Positions 6,810 through 14,565 of a stretch of 64,000 nt of DNA are shown in pieces. Origin of the DNA: Geomonas oryzisoli (GTDB lineage: Bacteria; Desulfobacterota; Desulfuromonadia; Geobacterales; Geobacteraceae). Under the pieces are notes generated by a model. It was given only the letters and a program-made list of their open reading frames with translations, ran no database searches and was not told where the DNA came from. A program made the position numbers and the translations under genes. The stretch spans positions 4,782,466 to 4,846,465 of the forward strand of contig NZ_CP076723.1 of NCBI RefSeq assembly GCF_018986915.1. Direction: 5' to 3'. Position 1 is the stretch's first letter. Each line of letters opens with the position of its first letter.

Positions 6810-7712
6810 ATGCATATCCAGGAGAAGGGGAGTTCGCCGGAACCGGTACGGCTGTTCCGCATCAACACCGGGTCCTGTAACGGCTGCGACGTGGAACTGG
6901 CGGTGACTTCCGCGGTGACGGAATTCGACGTGGAGCAACTGGGCTGCCGCTACACGGAATCGGCTCAGGAGGCCGACGTTGTCCTCATTACCGGCCCAGT
7001 TACCGTCCGGGCACGGGACGAGGTGATGCGGCTCTGCGCGGAGACGCCGCGGGACAAGGTCACCGTCGCCGTCGGTGTCTGCCCGGTGTCGGGAGGCGTA
7101 TTCCGTGACAGCTACGCGGTGGACGGTCCGCTCGAGCGCCACCTGTCGGTGGACGTGAACGTGCCGGGGTGCCCGCCGCGGCCCCAGGCATTGCTCGCGG
7201 GGATCCGGGAGGCGTTGGCGATACGTGAGGCCCGGCGCGCCGGGGCGGAGCCGTCCCGGACGCCGGATCAAGGCAAGCGGCCCGCAGCCGACAACTTCCC
7301 CGCCCGGGGGAGGCTTAGCTTCGACGCGAGCGCCTGCGTCGACTGCCGCATGTGCCGCCATGTCTGCGCCGCCGGTGCCATCCGCTTCGAGGAGGGAGAC
7401 AGCGGCGTCCGCCTGACCCTCTGGCACAACAGCTGCGTCTTCTGCGGCCTGTGCTGCCACTACTGCCCCACCGGCGCCCTCTCCGTCACCGGGGAGTGGC
7501 GACTCGACCATCCCACCGCCGACGGGTTCCGCCAGGTTGAGCGGGGCGAGGTCCCTTACACACCCTGCTCCGGATGCGGCGAGTCCGTCATCCCGGTCCC
7601 CGCGCAGCTGCTGCACGCCGCCTTCCGCCGTCCCACCCCCGAAATCGAAAAGCTGAACACCCTCTGCCCGGCCTGCCGGCAGCTGATGAGCATAGGAGTG
7701 CCGAGACGATGA
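6810..7712 (+). CDS. CO-linked [NiFe] hydrogenase small subunit fused to a 2x[4Fe-4S] ferredoxin domain (CooL-CooX-like)
   Basis: This is a 300-residue fusion. Residues about 10-140 are a NuoB/CooL/EchC-type small subunit with CNGC at 23-26, then VCP and PGCPP further on, the ligands of the proximal [4Fe-4S] cluster. Residues about 165-245 are a two-cluster ferredoxin (CVDCRMCRHVC and CVFCGLCCHYCP), resembling CooX/EchF, which is usually a separate gene. A CSGCGE...CPACR pair lies near the end. There is no signal peptide, so it is cytoplasmic. The start ATG 6810 has GGGGAG upstream and lies downstream of the inferred transcription start. Its stop overlaps the next gene (ATGA). Confidence 0.85.
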   Translation: MHIQEKGSSPEPVRLFRINTGSCNGCDVELAVTSAVTEFDVEQLGCRYTESAQEADVVLITGPVTVRARDEVMRLCAETPRDKVTVAVGVCPVSGGVFRDSYAVDGPLERHLSVDVNVPGCPPRPQALLAGIREALAIREARRAGAEPSRTPDQGKRPAADNFPARGRLSFDASACVDCRMCRHVCAAGAIRFEEGDSGVRLTLWHNSCVFCGLCCHYCPTGALSVTGEWRLDHPTADGFRQVERGEVPYTPCSGCGESVIPVPAQLLHAAFRRPTPEIEKLNTLCPACRQLMSIGVPRR

Positions 7713-8236
7713 CCGATTTGACGACGAACGTTGCCGCCGCGCTGGTCTGCGCGGCGGGTGAGCAAACCGAGGTGGCGTGGCGCCGGGACCGCAAGGGCGT
7801 CCTCACCGGCTGGTGCCGGCTTCCCTCCGGCGAAGCGCTGCTCCCGGCGGCCCGCGCCGTGGCGGAATTGAAGGGACGCCTGGCCATGGTGACCCCCTAC
7901 CTCCCGGAACGGGCCAAGGAGAGGGGTGAGCGCGAGATCGCCTACCACTTTGACCTGGACGGCGCCACCCTCACCCTCACCGTGGTGCTGCCGCTGGATT
8001 GGGCGCGGGTCCCATCCCTGACGCCGATCTTCCGCAACTGCGACTGGCAGGAGCGGGAGCTGATGGAACTCTACGACGTCCAGGTGGTGGGACACCCCGA
8101 CCCCAGGCGCCTGTTCCTCGATCACTCTCTGCCCCACGCCCCCTTCGAGCGCCTGGTCCCGTATTCCACCTTCACCAACGCGGCGACCAGCAAGGCCCTC
8201 TGGGACAAGGTGCTGGGCGAACGGGAGGACGCATGA
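7709..8236 (+). CDS. Hydrogenase NuoC-like subunit (CooU/EchD type)
   Basis: This 175-residue soluble protein belongs to the 30-kDa NuoC family: a variable N-terminal half, then PIFRNCDWQERELMELYDV at about residues 110-130, the conserved segment that contacts the large subunit. It overlaps the preceding gene by four bases (ATGA) and the following gene by four, so the three subunits are translationally coupled. In R. rubrum the equivalent is CooU. Position between the small and large subunits agrees with this. Confidence 0.83.
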   Translation: MTDLTTNVAAALVCAAGEQTEVAWRRDRKGVLTGWCRLPSGEALLPAARAVAELKGRLAMVTPYLPERAKERGEREIAYHFDLDGATLTLTVVLPLDWARVPSLTPIFRNCDWQERELMELYDVQVVGHPDPRRLFLDHSLPHAPFERLVPYSTFTNAATSKALWDKVLGEREDA

Positions 8237-9315
8237 CCACGAAAATCATCGAACTGGGGCCGCACCAGCTGGCCCTCGAGGAGCCGATGTACTTCCGGGT
8301 GCAACTGGAAGGGGATCGGGTGGCCGATCTGGACGTGATGCCGGGGCAGGTGCATCGCGGCATGGAGCACCTGGTGATGCGCCGCAACCTGTACCAGAAC
8401 ATCACCCTCCTGGAGCGCCTCTGCTCGCTCTGTTCCAACAGTCACCCGAGCACCTTTTGCGCCGCGGTCGAGGAGGTGGCCGGCATCGCCATCCCCGAGC
8501 GGGCCGAGTATCTGCGCGCGGTGGCGGACGAGATCAAGCGCATCGCCTCGCATCTCTTCTGCTGCGCGGTGCAGGCCAACGCCATCGGTGAGATCCCGCT
8601 TTTCCGCCGGGTGATGGAGGTCCGCGAGATCATGCAACGCGCGAAGGAGGCGATCTACGGCAACCGGATGGACCTCGCCGCCAACGTGATCGGCGGGGTG
8701 CGTTACGATCTTGCGCCCGAGGGGATCGCATACCTCTACCAGGCCATGGAGGATATGAAAAAGCCGCTGGACGAGCTCTACCTGCAGTTCGCCAACAACC
8801 CGGTGCTCATGGCCCGGATGGCGTGGGTGGGGGTGCTGCCGCGCGAGGCGGCGGTCGAGTGCGCCGTGGTGGGGCCGGTGGCCCGCGCCTGTGGTATCGA
8901 CTACGACGTGCGCAAGAAGAGCCCCTACGGCGCCTACGACCGGTTGGAGTTCGAGGTGGCAACGCAGACGGCGGGAGACGTCCGGGCGCGCAACCTGGTG
9001 CGGCTCACCGAGGCGCGCCAGTCGGTGTCGCTCATCGAGCAGTGCCTGGCGCAACTCCCGTCCGGACCGCTCTGCGCGGACAACCTCCCGGAAATCCCGG
9101 CGGGCGAGGCCATCGCCAAGTCGGAGGCGCCGCGCGGCGAGCTGATGTACTACCTCAGGACCGACGGCTCGGACTTCCCGGTGCGCCTGAAGTGGCGCGT
9201 CCCCTCGTACATGAACTGGGACGCGCTCAAGGTGATGCTGAAGGGGGAGCCGGTGGCCAATATCCCGCTTATCGTGAACAGCATCGACCCCTGCATCGCC
9301 TGCACGGACCGCTAG
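8233..9315 (+). CDS. cooH: CO-linked [NiFe] hydrogenase large subunit (CooH/EchE type)
   Basis: This 360-residue catalytic subunit has both nickel-binding pairs: CSLC at 64-67 and DPCIACTDR at the C-terminus (C354, C357). The protein stops at that Arg, so there is no C-terminal peptide for an endopeptidase to remove; absence of processing is described for CooH of R. rubrum. It catalyses proton reduction to H2 with electrons from CO. It is closer to NuoD-type group 4 hydrogenases than to uptake enzymes. The ATG overlaps the upstream stop, and hypA follows after eight bases. No membrane subunit genes (CooM, CooK) accompany it. Confidence 0.88.
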   Translation: MTTKIIELGPHQLALEEPMYFRVQLEGDRVADLDVMPGQVHRGMEHLVMRRNLYQNITLLERLCSLCSNSHPSTFCAAVEEVAGIAIPERAEYLRAVADEIKRIASHLFCCAVQANAIGEIPLFRRVMEVREIMQRAKEAIYGNRMDLAANVIGGVRYDLAPEGIAYLYQAMEDMKKPLDELYLQFANNPVLMARMAWVGVLPREAAVECAVVGPVARACGIDYDVRKKSPYGAYDRLEFEVATQTAGDVRARNLVRLTEARQSVSLIEQCLAQLPSGPLCADNLPEIPAGEAIAKSEAPRGELMYYLRTDGSDFPVRLKWRVPSYMNWDALKVMLKGEPVANIPLIVNSIDPCIACTDR

Positions 9316-9323
9316 GAGGCGCC

Positions 9324-9677
9324 ATGCACGAGATCACCCTGGTGACGGGGCTTTTCGAGATCATCAACGAGCAGGTGGCGGCCCAGGGGATCGAATCCAT
9401 CTCCAAGGTGCGCCTGAAGGTGGGGGAGCTGGCGGCGGTGGAGCCGATGACCCTGGCGGCCTGCTTCGAGGTGGTGGCGGAGGGGACCGTGGCCGAAGGG
9501 GCGCAGCTCGAGATCGAGGAGGTGCCGCTTACCGGCCGCTGCCGCGCCTGCGGGGAGCGTTTCAGGATTGAAAACTTCAGCTTCATTTGCCCCTCCTGTC
9601 AGGGAGGGGACGTGGAGTTGGTTGGCGGGCGCGAACTACACCTGGAGAGCCTGGAAGCAACGATGAAATCCCGTTAG
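9324..9677 (+). CDS. hypA: Hydrogenase nickel insertion protein HypA
   Basis: This 117-residue protein begins MHE, where the N-terminal Met-His-Glu forms the HypA nickel site. It has the C-terminal zinc domain with CRAC and CPSC pairs (about residues 72-95). HypA delivers nickel to the hydrogenase large subunit, encoded just upstream. GGAGG precedes the ATG. It lies inside the CO operon, so the nickel chaperone is co-expressed with its target. Confidence 0.93.
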   Translation: MHEITLVTGLFEIINEQVAAQGIESISKVRLKVGELAAVEPMTLAACFEVVAEGTVAEGAQLEIEEVPLTGRCRACGERFRIENFSFICPSCQGGDVELVGGRELHLESLEATMKSR

Positions 9678-9699
9678 AAATGCGAGTCGGGCAACGAGC

Positions 9700-9870
9700 A
9701 AGCGCTCCTCCCCCCGGAAGGGGGAGGCTGGGAGGGGGGAAAGAAATGATGCGTTCCCCCTCCCTGACCCTCCCCCTCCGGGGGGCGGGGACGAATCGGC
9801 GACTGATTCCTCTCTCTCCCTCCAGGAGAGGGTGCCCGGGGGGCGAGGGGATGTGGACGGGTGGGTGGAA
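9700..9870. repeat. G/C-run palindromic repeats, family C copy 1, inside the coo operon
   Basis: CTCCTCCCCCCGGAAGGGGG begins a chain of hairpins that includes CCCCCTCCGGGGGGCGGGG and CTCTCCCTCCAGGAGAG. Related blocks lie at 18835, 54905 and 61760. This one fills the 229-base gap between hypA and cooF and may act as an RNA processing or stability element in the operon mRNA. Confidence 0.7.
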
Positions 9871-9906
9871 GACATGAGTAATCTGGACATGCAAAGGAGA
9901 CCACAA

Positions 9907-10473
9907 ATGAAGCGACAACGTGAAAATGCCATCGTATTTGCCGATCCCGAGCGCTGTCTCGGCTGCCACGGCTGCGAACTGGCCTGTGCCGTGGCCCATT
10001 CGGGGACGGGGCTGCACCAGGCGGCGCTCTCGGGGCTGACCCTGAGGCCGCGCAACAAGGTGGTGGCTGCGGGAGGCGTGATGATGCCGGTGCAGTGCCG
10101 CCAGTGCGAGGACGCGCCTTGCGCCGCGGCCTGCCCCACCGGCGCCATGCTGCAGGAGAGCGGCCAGGTCGGGGTACGCGAGAAGAACTGCGTCGGGTGC
10201 AAGGTCTGCGTCATGGTCTGCCCCTTCGGCGCAATCAGCGTGAAGCACGAGGGGAGCGATCCGGAGAGCTGCCGCACCAACGGCGGCGTGGCGCGCAAGT
10301 GCGACCTCTGCGCCGGCACCGGCCGCGGCCTCCCGGCCTGCGTCGAGGCATGCCCCACCAAGGCGCTCTCGCTGGTCGACCTGGAAGAGTACCGTCAGAC
10401 CCTTATCGAGGCGCGGGCCGCCGAATTGGCCCAATCCCTCCAACATCTCAAATCAAGGAAGGCAAGGATATGA
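9907..10473 (+). CDS. cooF: CooF-like iron-sulfur electron carrier of CO dehydrogenase
   Basis: This 188-residue ferredoxin-like protein has four [4Fe-4S] motifs: CLGCHGCELAC, CRQCEDAPC with CPTG, CVGCKVCVMVCPFG and CDLC...CVEACP. This is the DMSO reductase subunit B / CooF arrangement. It transfers electrons from CooS to the hydrogenase. AAGGAG precedes ATG 9907; longer in-frame starts lie in the palindromic repeat and are rejected. Its stop overlaps the cooS start (ATGA), which couples the carrier to its electron donor. Confidence 0.9.
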   Translation: MKRQRENAIVFADPERCLGCHGCELACAVAHSGTGLHQAALSGLTLRPRNKVVAAGGVMMPVQCRQCEDAPCAAACPTGAMLQESGQVGVREKNCVGCKVCVMVCPFGAISVKHEGSDPESCRTNGGVARKCDLCAGTGRGLPACVEACPTKALSLVDLEEYRQTLIEARAAELAQSLQHLKSRKARI

Positions 10474-12377
10474 CCATGAAGCTCACTACCGATCCGTCCG
10501 CGGCAACCCTGTTGCCCATCGCGAAAAAAGAAGGCGTCTCCACCGTCTGGGACCGCCACCGCGCCATGCAGCCCCAGTGCGGCTTCGGCCAGTTGGGCGT
10601 CTGCTGCCGTATCTGCTGGAAAGGGCCCTGCCGCATCGATCCGTTCGGCGACGGCCCCCAGCGCGGCATCTGCGGCGCCGACGCCGACACCATCGTGGCC
10701 AGGAACGTGATCCGCATGATCGCGGCCGGTGCCGCCGGACATTCAGAGCACGGCCGCCACGTGGCGCTTGCCCTGCAGGGTGTGGCGGAGGGGAGGCTCC
10801 CCGCATATCAGATTCGCGACGAGGCGAAGCTCCGCGCCGTCGCGGCGAAGCTCGACATCTGCACGGAAGGACAGGACATCCCGGCCATCGCCGCCGCGGT
10901 CGCCAAGGCGACCCTGGAAGACTTCCAGAATCAAGACCACGATGCCCCCTGCAACTGGATCGAGGCGAGCCTCACCAAGAAGCGCCTGGAGCGCCTGCAG
11001 GCCCTGCACGTGCTGCCGCACAACATCGACGCCGTTATCACCCAGATCATGGGGCGCACCCTGGTGGGGTGCGACGCGGACCCGGTCAACCTGATCCTGG
11101 GCGGCATCAAGGGCGCGCTGGCAGATTTCGACGGCATGTGCCTCGCCACCGAGCTCTCCGACGCCCTCTTCGGCACGCCGAGCCCGGTAATCACCGCCGC
11201 CAACCTCGGCGTCATCAAGCCCGACGCGGTCAACATCGCGGTGCACGGCCACAACCCGCTTCTGAGCGAGGTGGTCTGCGAGGTCGCCGGGCAGATGGAC
11301 GAGGAGGCGAGGAAGGCGGGGGCCAAGGACGGCATCAACATCGTCGGCATCTGCTGCACCGGCAACGAGGTCATGGTGCGCCACGGCATCCCGCTGGCGG
11401 CGAACTACCTCTCGCAGGAACTGGCGCTTATTACCGGCGCGGTGGATGCCATGGTGGTCGACGTGCAGTGCATCATGCCCTCGGTGAGCGAGATCGGCGC
11501 CTGCTTCCACACCGCCGTGATCACCACCATGGCGGAGAACAAGATCCCGGGGGCGACGCACGTGGACTTCAAGGAGGAGACCGCCCTGGAGAGTGCGCGC
11601 CGCATCGTGGCTACCGCCATCGACGCCTACAAGCGCCGCGACCCGCGCCGGGTCAACATCCCGGACTTCAAGCAGACCGCCATCGTCGGCTTCGGCGTCG
11701 AGTCCGTGGTGGGTGCGCTGGCGACCCTGAATGCGGAAGATCCGCTCCAGCCGCTGATCGAGAACATCGCCAACGGCAACATCCGCGGCATCGCCCTGTT
11801 CGCAGGCTGCAACTCGACCCAGGTGGCGCAGGACAGCAGCTTCGTCACCATGGCCAAGAAGCTCGCCGCCAACAACGTGCTCATGCTCGCCACCGGCTGC
11901 GGCGCGGGCTCCTTCGCCAAGCACGGTCTGATGACCCAGGAGGCGACGCTGGAGTACGCGGGCGATTCGCTGAAGGCGGTGTTGACCGCCATCGGCACCT
12001 CGGCCGGTCTGAACGGGCCGCTGCCGCTGGTCTTGCACATGGGCTCCTGCGTGGACAACAGCCGCGCCGTGCAGGTGGCCGTTGCCGTCGCCGACAAGTT
12101 GGGCGTCGACCTCGACCAGCTGCCGCTGGTCGCCTCCGCGCCGGAGGCGATGTCGGAGAAGGCCGTGGCCATCGGCACCTGGAGCGTTGCGCTCGGCATC
12201 CCGACCCATCTGGGGACCATGCCGCAGGTGACCGGTTCCGCCAAGGTGACCGAGCTGCTGACCCAGACCGCCAAGGACCTGCTGGGCGGCTACTTCCTCG
12301 TCGAGCTCGACCCGAACCTCGCAGCCGACAAGCTCCTGGAGGTGATCGAGGAGCGCAGGAAGGGATTGGGGATTTAG
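10470..12377 (+). CDS. cooS: Anaerobic Ni-Fe carbon monoxide dehydrogenase catalytic subunit
   Basis: This 635-residue CooS is close to the usual ~640. D-cluster cysteines are C37 and C45; B-cluster cysteines are C46, C49, C54 and C68. C-cluster ligands appear as His in VHGHNPLLSE, and Cys in GICCTGNE, DVQCIMPS, FAGCNST, TGCGAGSF and MGSCVDNS. It oxidises CO to CO2 at a Ni-Fe-S centre in the cytoplasm. It follows cooF with an ATGA overlap. No acetyl-CoA synthase genes are adjacent, so an energy or detoxification role with the hydrogenase is favoured over acetyl-CoA synthesis. Confidence 0.97.
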   Translation: MTMKLTTDPSAATLLPIAKKEGVSTVWDRHRAMQPQCGFGQLGVCCRICWKGPCRIDPFGDGPQRGICGADADTIVARNVIRMIAAGAAGHSEHGRHVALALQGVAEGRLPAYQIRDEAKLRAVAAKLDICTEGQDIPAIAAAVAKATLEDFQNQDHDAPCNWIEASLTKKRLERLQALHVLPHNIDAVITQIMGRTLVGCDADPVNLILGGIKGALADFDGMCLATELSDALFGTPSPVITAANLGVIKPDAVNIAVHGHNPLLSEVVCEVAGQMDEEARKAGAKDGINIVGICCTGNEVMVRHGIPLAANYLSQELALITGAVDAMVVDVQCIMPSVSEIGACFHTAVITTMAENKIPGATHVDFKEETALESARRIVATAIDAYKRRDPRRVNIPDFKQTAIVGFGVESVVGALATLNAEDPLQPLIENIANGNIRGIALFAGCNSTQVAQDSSFVTMAKKLAANNVLMLATGCGAGSFAKHGLMTQEATLEYAGDSLKAVLTAIGTSAGLNGPLPLVLHMGSCVDNSRAVQVAVAVADKLGVDLDQLPLVASAPEAMSEKAVAIGTWSVALGIPTHLGTMPQVTGSAKVTELLTQTAKDLLGGYFLVELDPNLAADKLLEVIEERRKGLGI

Positions 12378-12400
12378 GCCTGAGCGAGAGGGGAGCGGCA

Positions 12401-12519
12401 GAAGGGACAGGCTCCGTCAGGTGCCTGTCCCTCTAGCGGAACGCACCTTTCAGCTCGGCAACTTCCCCAGGCACCAAGAAACACTAAGGGGACAGGCACC
12501 TGGCGGAGCCAGTCCCCTC
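12401..12519. repeat. REP-like palindrome pair, family A copy 2, between cooS and cooC
   Basis: An inverted pair of the family A unit (GGGACAGGCTCCGTCAGG and GGGGACAGGCACCTGGCGGA) flanks a core with TAGCGGAACGC. The core is related, in opposite orientation, to that of the copy at 52237. It splits the operon before the nickel chaperone gene. Confidence 0.85.
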
Positions 12520-12546
12520 CTGCGGAAAGATAAGGAGAAACATAGT

Positions 12547-13461
12547 ATGTGCGAACATCACAACCACGCGCATCATCACGACCACAATCACCACCACGAT
12601 CATGACCACGACCATGGTCATGATCATCACCACGATGACCACCACCATCCCCACCTGCACGTCGTCCCACAGCGCGGGGCGGGGCTGAAGATCGCCATCA
12701 CCGGAAAAGGGGGGGTGGGCAAGACCACCTTCGCTAGCCTTCTCTGCCGCGCCTTCGCCAACGACGGCGCCCGGGTGCTGGCGGTGGACGCCGACCCCGA
12801 CGCTAACCTGGCGGCGGCGCTCGGTATCCCGGCCGACCGCTCCGCGGACCTGCAGCCGGTGGCACGCATGAAGGAGCTCGCCGAGGAGCGTACCGGTGCC
12901 AGCGGCGGCTACGGCTCCTTCTTCAAGCTGAACCCCAAGGTGAACGACCTCCCGGAGCAGTTCTGCCTGGAACACGACGGCGTCCGCTTCCTCTGGATGG
13001 GAACCCTGGAGCAGGGCGGCAGCGGCTGCGCCTGTCCGGAAAGCACGCTGGTCAAGCGACTGATGGGGCACCTCCTCCTCGAGCGGGACGAGGTGGTGAT
13101 CATGGACATGGAGGCGGGGCTCGAGCACCTGGGACGCCGCACCGCCGAATCGGTCGACGCCCTGGTGGTCGTGGTGGAACCGGGACAGCGCAGCCTGCAG
13201 ACCGCCCGCCAGATCACCAAGCTGGCCGGCGACCTCGGCATCGAGGAGGTCTTCGTGGTGGGAAGCAAGGTGCGCGACGAGGAAGACCGGCGGCTGATCG
13301 AGGCGGAGATCCCGGCGCAGCAGCTGCTGGGAACGATCTCCTTCTGCGAGGAGGTGCGCCGCGCCGACCGCGACAATTGCGCACCGGACCGGCTGAGCCC
13401 CCAGGCGCTCAGGGAGGTGGGCGACATCAGGGCCCGCTTGCTCGCCAGGCGGTCCAAGTAG
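12547..13461 (+). CDS. cooC: CODH nickel-insertion ATPase CooC with N-terminal His-rich (CooJ-like) head
   Basis: This 304-residue MinD/SIMIBI ATPase has a deviant Walker A (GKGGVGKTT, about residues 53-61). It also has the GCACPE motif, whose two Cys in CooC bind Ni or Zn at the dimer interface. CooC inserts nickel into the C-cluster of CooS. Residues 4-38 contain 22 histidines with many Asp, a metal-storage sequence like the tail of R. rubrum CooJ or HypB heads, placed here at the N-terminus of CooC. A GGAGA precedes ATG 12547. The gene ends the operon before a strong terminator. Confidence 0.92.
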   Translation: MCEHHNHAHHHDHNHHHDHDHDHGHDHHHDDHHHPHLHVVPQRGAGLKIAITGKGGVGKTTFASLLCRAFANDGARVLAVDADPDANLAAALGIPADRSADLQPVARMKELAEERTGASGGYGSFFKLNPKVNDLPEQFCLEHDGVRFLWMGTLEQGGSGCACPESTLVKRLMGHLLLERDEVVIMDMEAGLEHLGRRTAESVDALVVVVEPGQRSLQTARQITKLAGDLGIEEVFVVGSKVRDEEDRRLIEAEIPAQQLLGTISFCEEVRRADRDNCAPDRLSPQALREVGDIRARLLARRSK

Positions 13462-13486
13462 GCAAATGGGACGCAAAAAACGTCAG

Positions 13487-13514
13487 GGGCCGCACAGCGA
13501 TGTGCGGCCCTTTT
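13487..13514 (+). terminator. Rho-independent terminator of the CO operon
   Basis: GGGCCGCACA-GCGA-TGTGCGGCCC is a perfect 10-base stem with a 4-base loop, followed by TTTT. It lies 25 bases after cooC. Confidence 0.93.
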
Positions 13515-13634
13515 CAGTTTTGACCGCAACGTGCCGAAGAGTTGGTGGACAACCAGCGGCTTGACTTGCCCCGCCCTACAGCGTATTTTATGCGAATAAT
13601 TCTATATTAGAGGCTGGAAGAAGGGAGACGCACC

Positions 13635-14312
13635 TTGCAACCCACCATACTGCTCGTAGACGACCTGCAGATGTTTCTCGAGATCGAGAAGGATTTCTTC
13701 AAACATACCGACGTGAACATCGTGACGGCGCGCGACGGCGTCGAGGCGCTCGAGGCGGTCAAGAGCAAGAAACCGGCCCTGGTCTTCATGGACCTGCAGA
13801 TGCCCAACATGGACGGCGCGACCTGCTGCAAGGCCATCCGCTCCAACCCGGATCATGCCGACCTGCCGGTCGTGATCATCTCCTCGACCTCGGTTCCGCA
13901 GGACAAGGACGACTGCCTTGCCGCCGGCTGCAACTATTTCCTCACCAAGCCCGCGGGCCGCGACCGCTTCCTCGAGATCGCCCGGGAGTTCATTCCCGGT
14001 ATCGACCGGCGCGAGAAGCGGCTTCCCTGCAACCTGACCGCAATCCTGCAACACAACGGCGTACCCTCTTCCTGCACCCTCTATGACCTCGGCGTGGAGG
14101 GGGCCTACGTCATCACCGATGTCCCCGCAAAAGCCGGCAACGTGGTCAATCTCTCCTTTACCCTTCCCGACGGCACCACGGTCGACTCTCTCTGCAAGGT
14201 GATCTGGACCGGTGCCAGCACCGCGATCCGCCCCAAGGGACTGGGGCTCAAGTTCGCCCTGCTCCCCAAGCCGGTTCGTTCCGCTTTGGCGCAGGCCTTG
14301 GAAAATCTCTAG
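13635..14312 (+). CDS. Response regulator with receiver and PilZ domains
   Basis: This 225-residue protein has a receiver domain (about 4-118: DD, phospho-Asp in VFMDLQMPNMDG, Lys in FLTKP) followed by a PilZ domain starting at RREKRLPC (about 128-215). PilZ domains bind cyclic di-GMP, so it may join phosphorelay and c-di-GMP signals, for example in motility or pilus control. The start is a TTG at 13635, about eight bases after AAGGGAG; no ATG with a ribosome site is available. It is monocistronic and its cognate kinase is unknown. Confidence 0.88.
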   Translation: MQPTILLVDDLQMFLEIEKDFFKHTDVNIVTARDGVEALEAVKSKKPALVFMDLQMPNMDGATCCKAIRSNPDHADLPVVIISSTSVPQDKDDCLAAGCNYFLTKPAGRDRFLEIAREFIPGIDRREKRLPCNLTAILQHNGVPSSCTLYDLGVEGAYVITDVPAKAGNVVNLSFTLPDGTTVDSLCKVIWTGASTAIRPKGLGLKFALLPKPVRSALAQALENL

Positions 14313-14335
14313 CGACATTCCCATTCTTGATTGAC

Positions 14336-14470
14336 GACGATCTTCCGCTACCTGCCACTCCCCCCCTTTGCGAAGGGGGCGGGGGGGATTTGCCGTTCTC
14401 GAACCTAAAGCAAATCCCCCTAAATCCCCCTTCGCAAAGGGGGACTTTTACCAGCGGAAGATTGTCACTA
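14336..14470. repeat. 130-bp palindromic element, family B copy 2
   Basis: Outer arms GATCTTCCGCTA and AGCGGAAGATTGTC are inverted. Inside are CCCCCCCTTTGCGAAGGGGG and its partner CCCCCTTCGCAAAGGGGG. The structure resembles a small non-autonomous element. It lies between the REC-PilZ gene and uvrD. Confidence 0.75.
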
Positions 14471-14565
14471 ATCGGATTCCCTTTTGACCTCGTTGGGGCT
14501 AAGTGATATAAATAGGCGCTCGGCACACGGCGGCGCCTAAGCCCCGGCAGGCCTTAAGGAAAATC

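Noticed and set aside
9832..9906. Upstream in-frame start for cooF
   Set aside because: These codons lie in the family C repeat; the ATG at 9907 has AAGGAG and begins at the family's conserved region.
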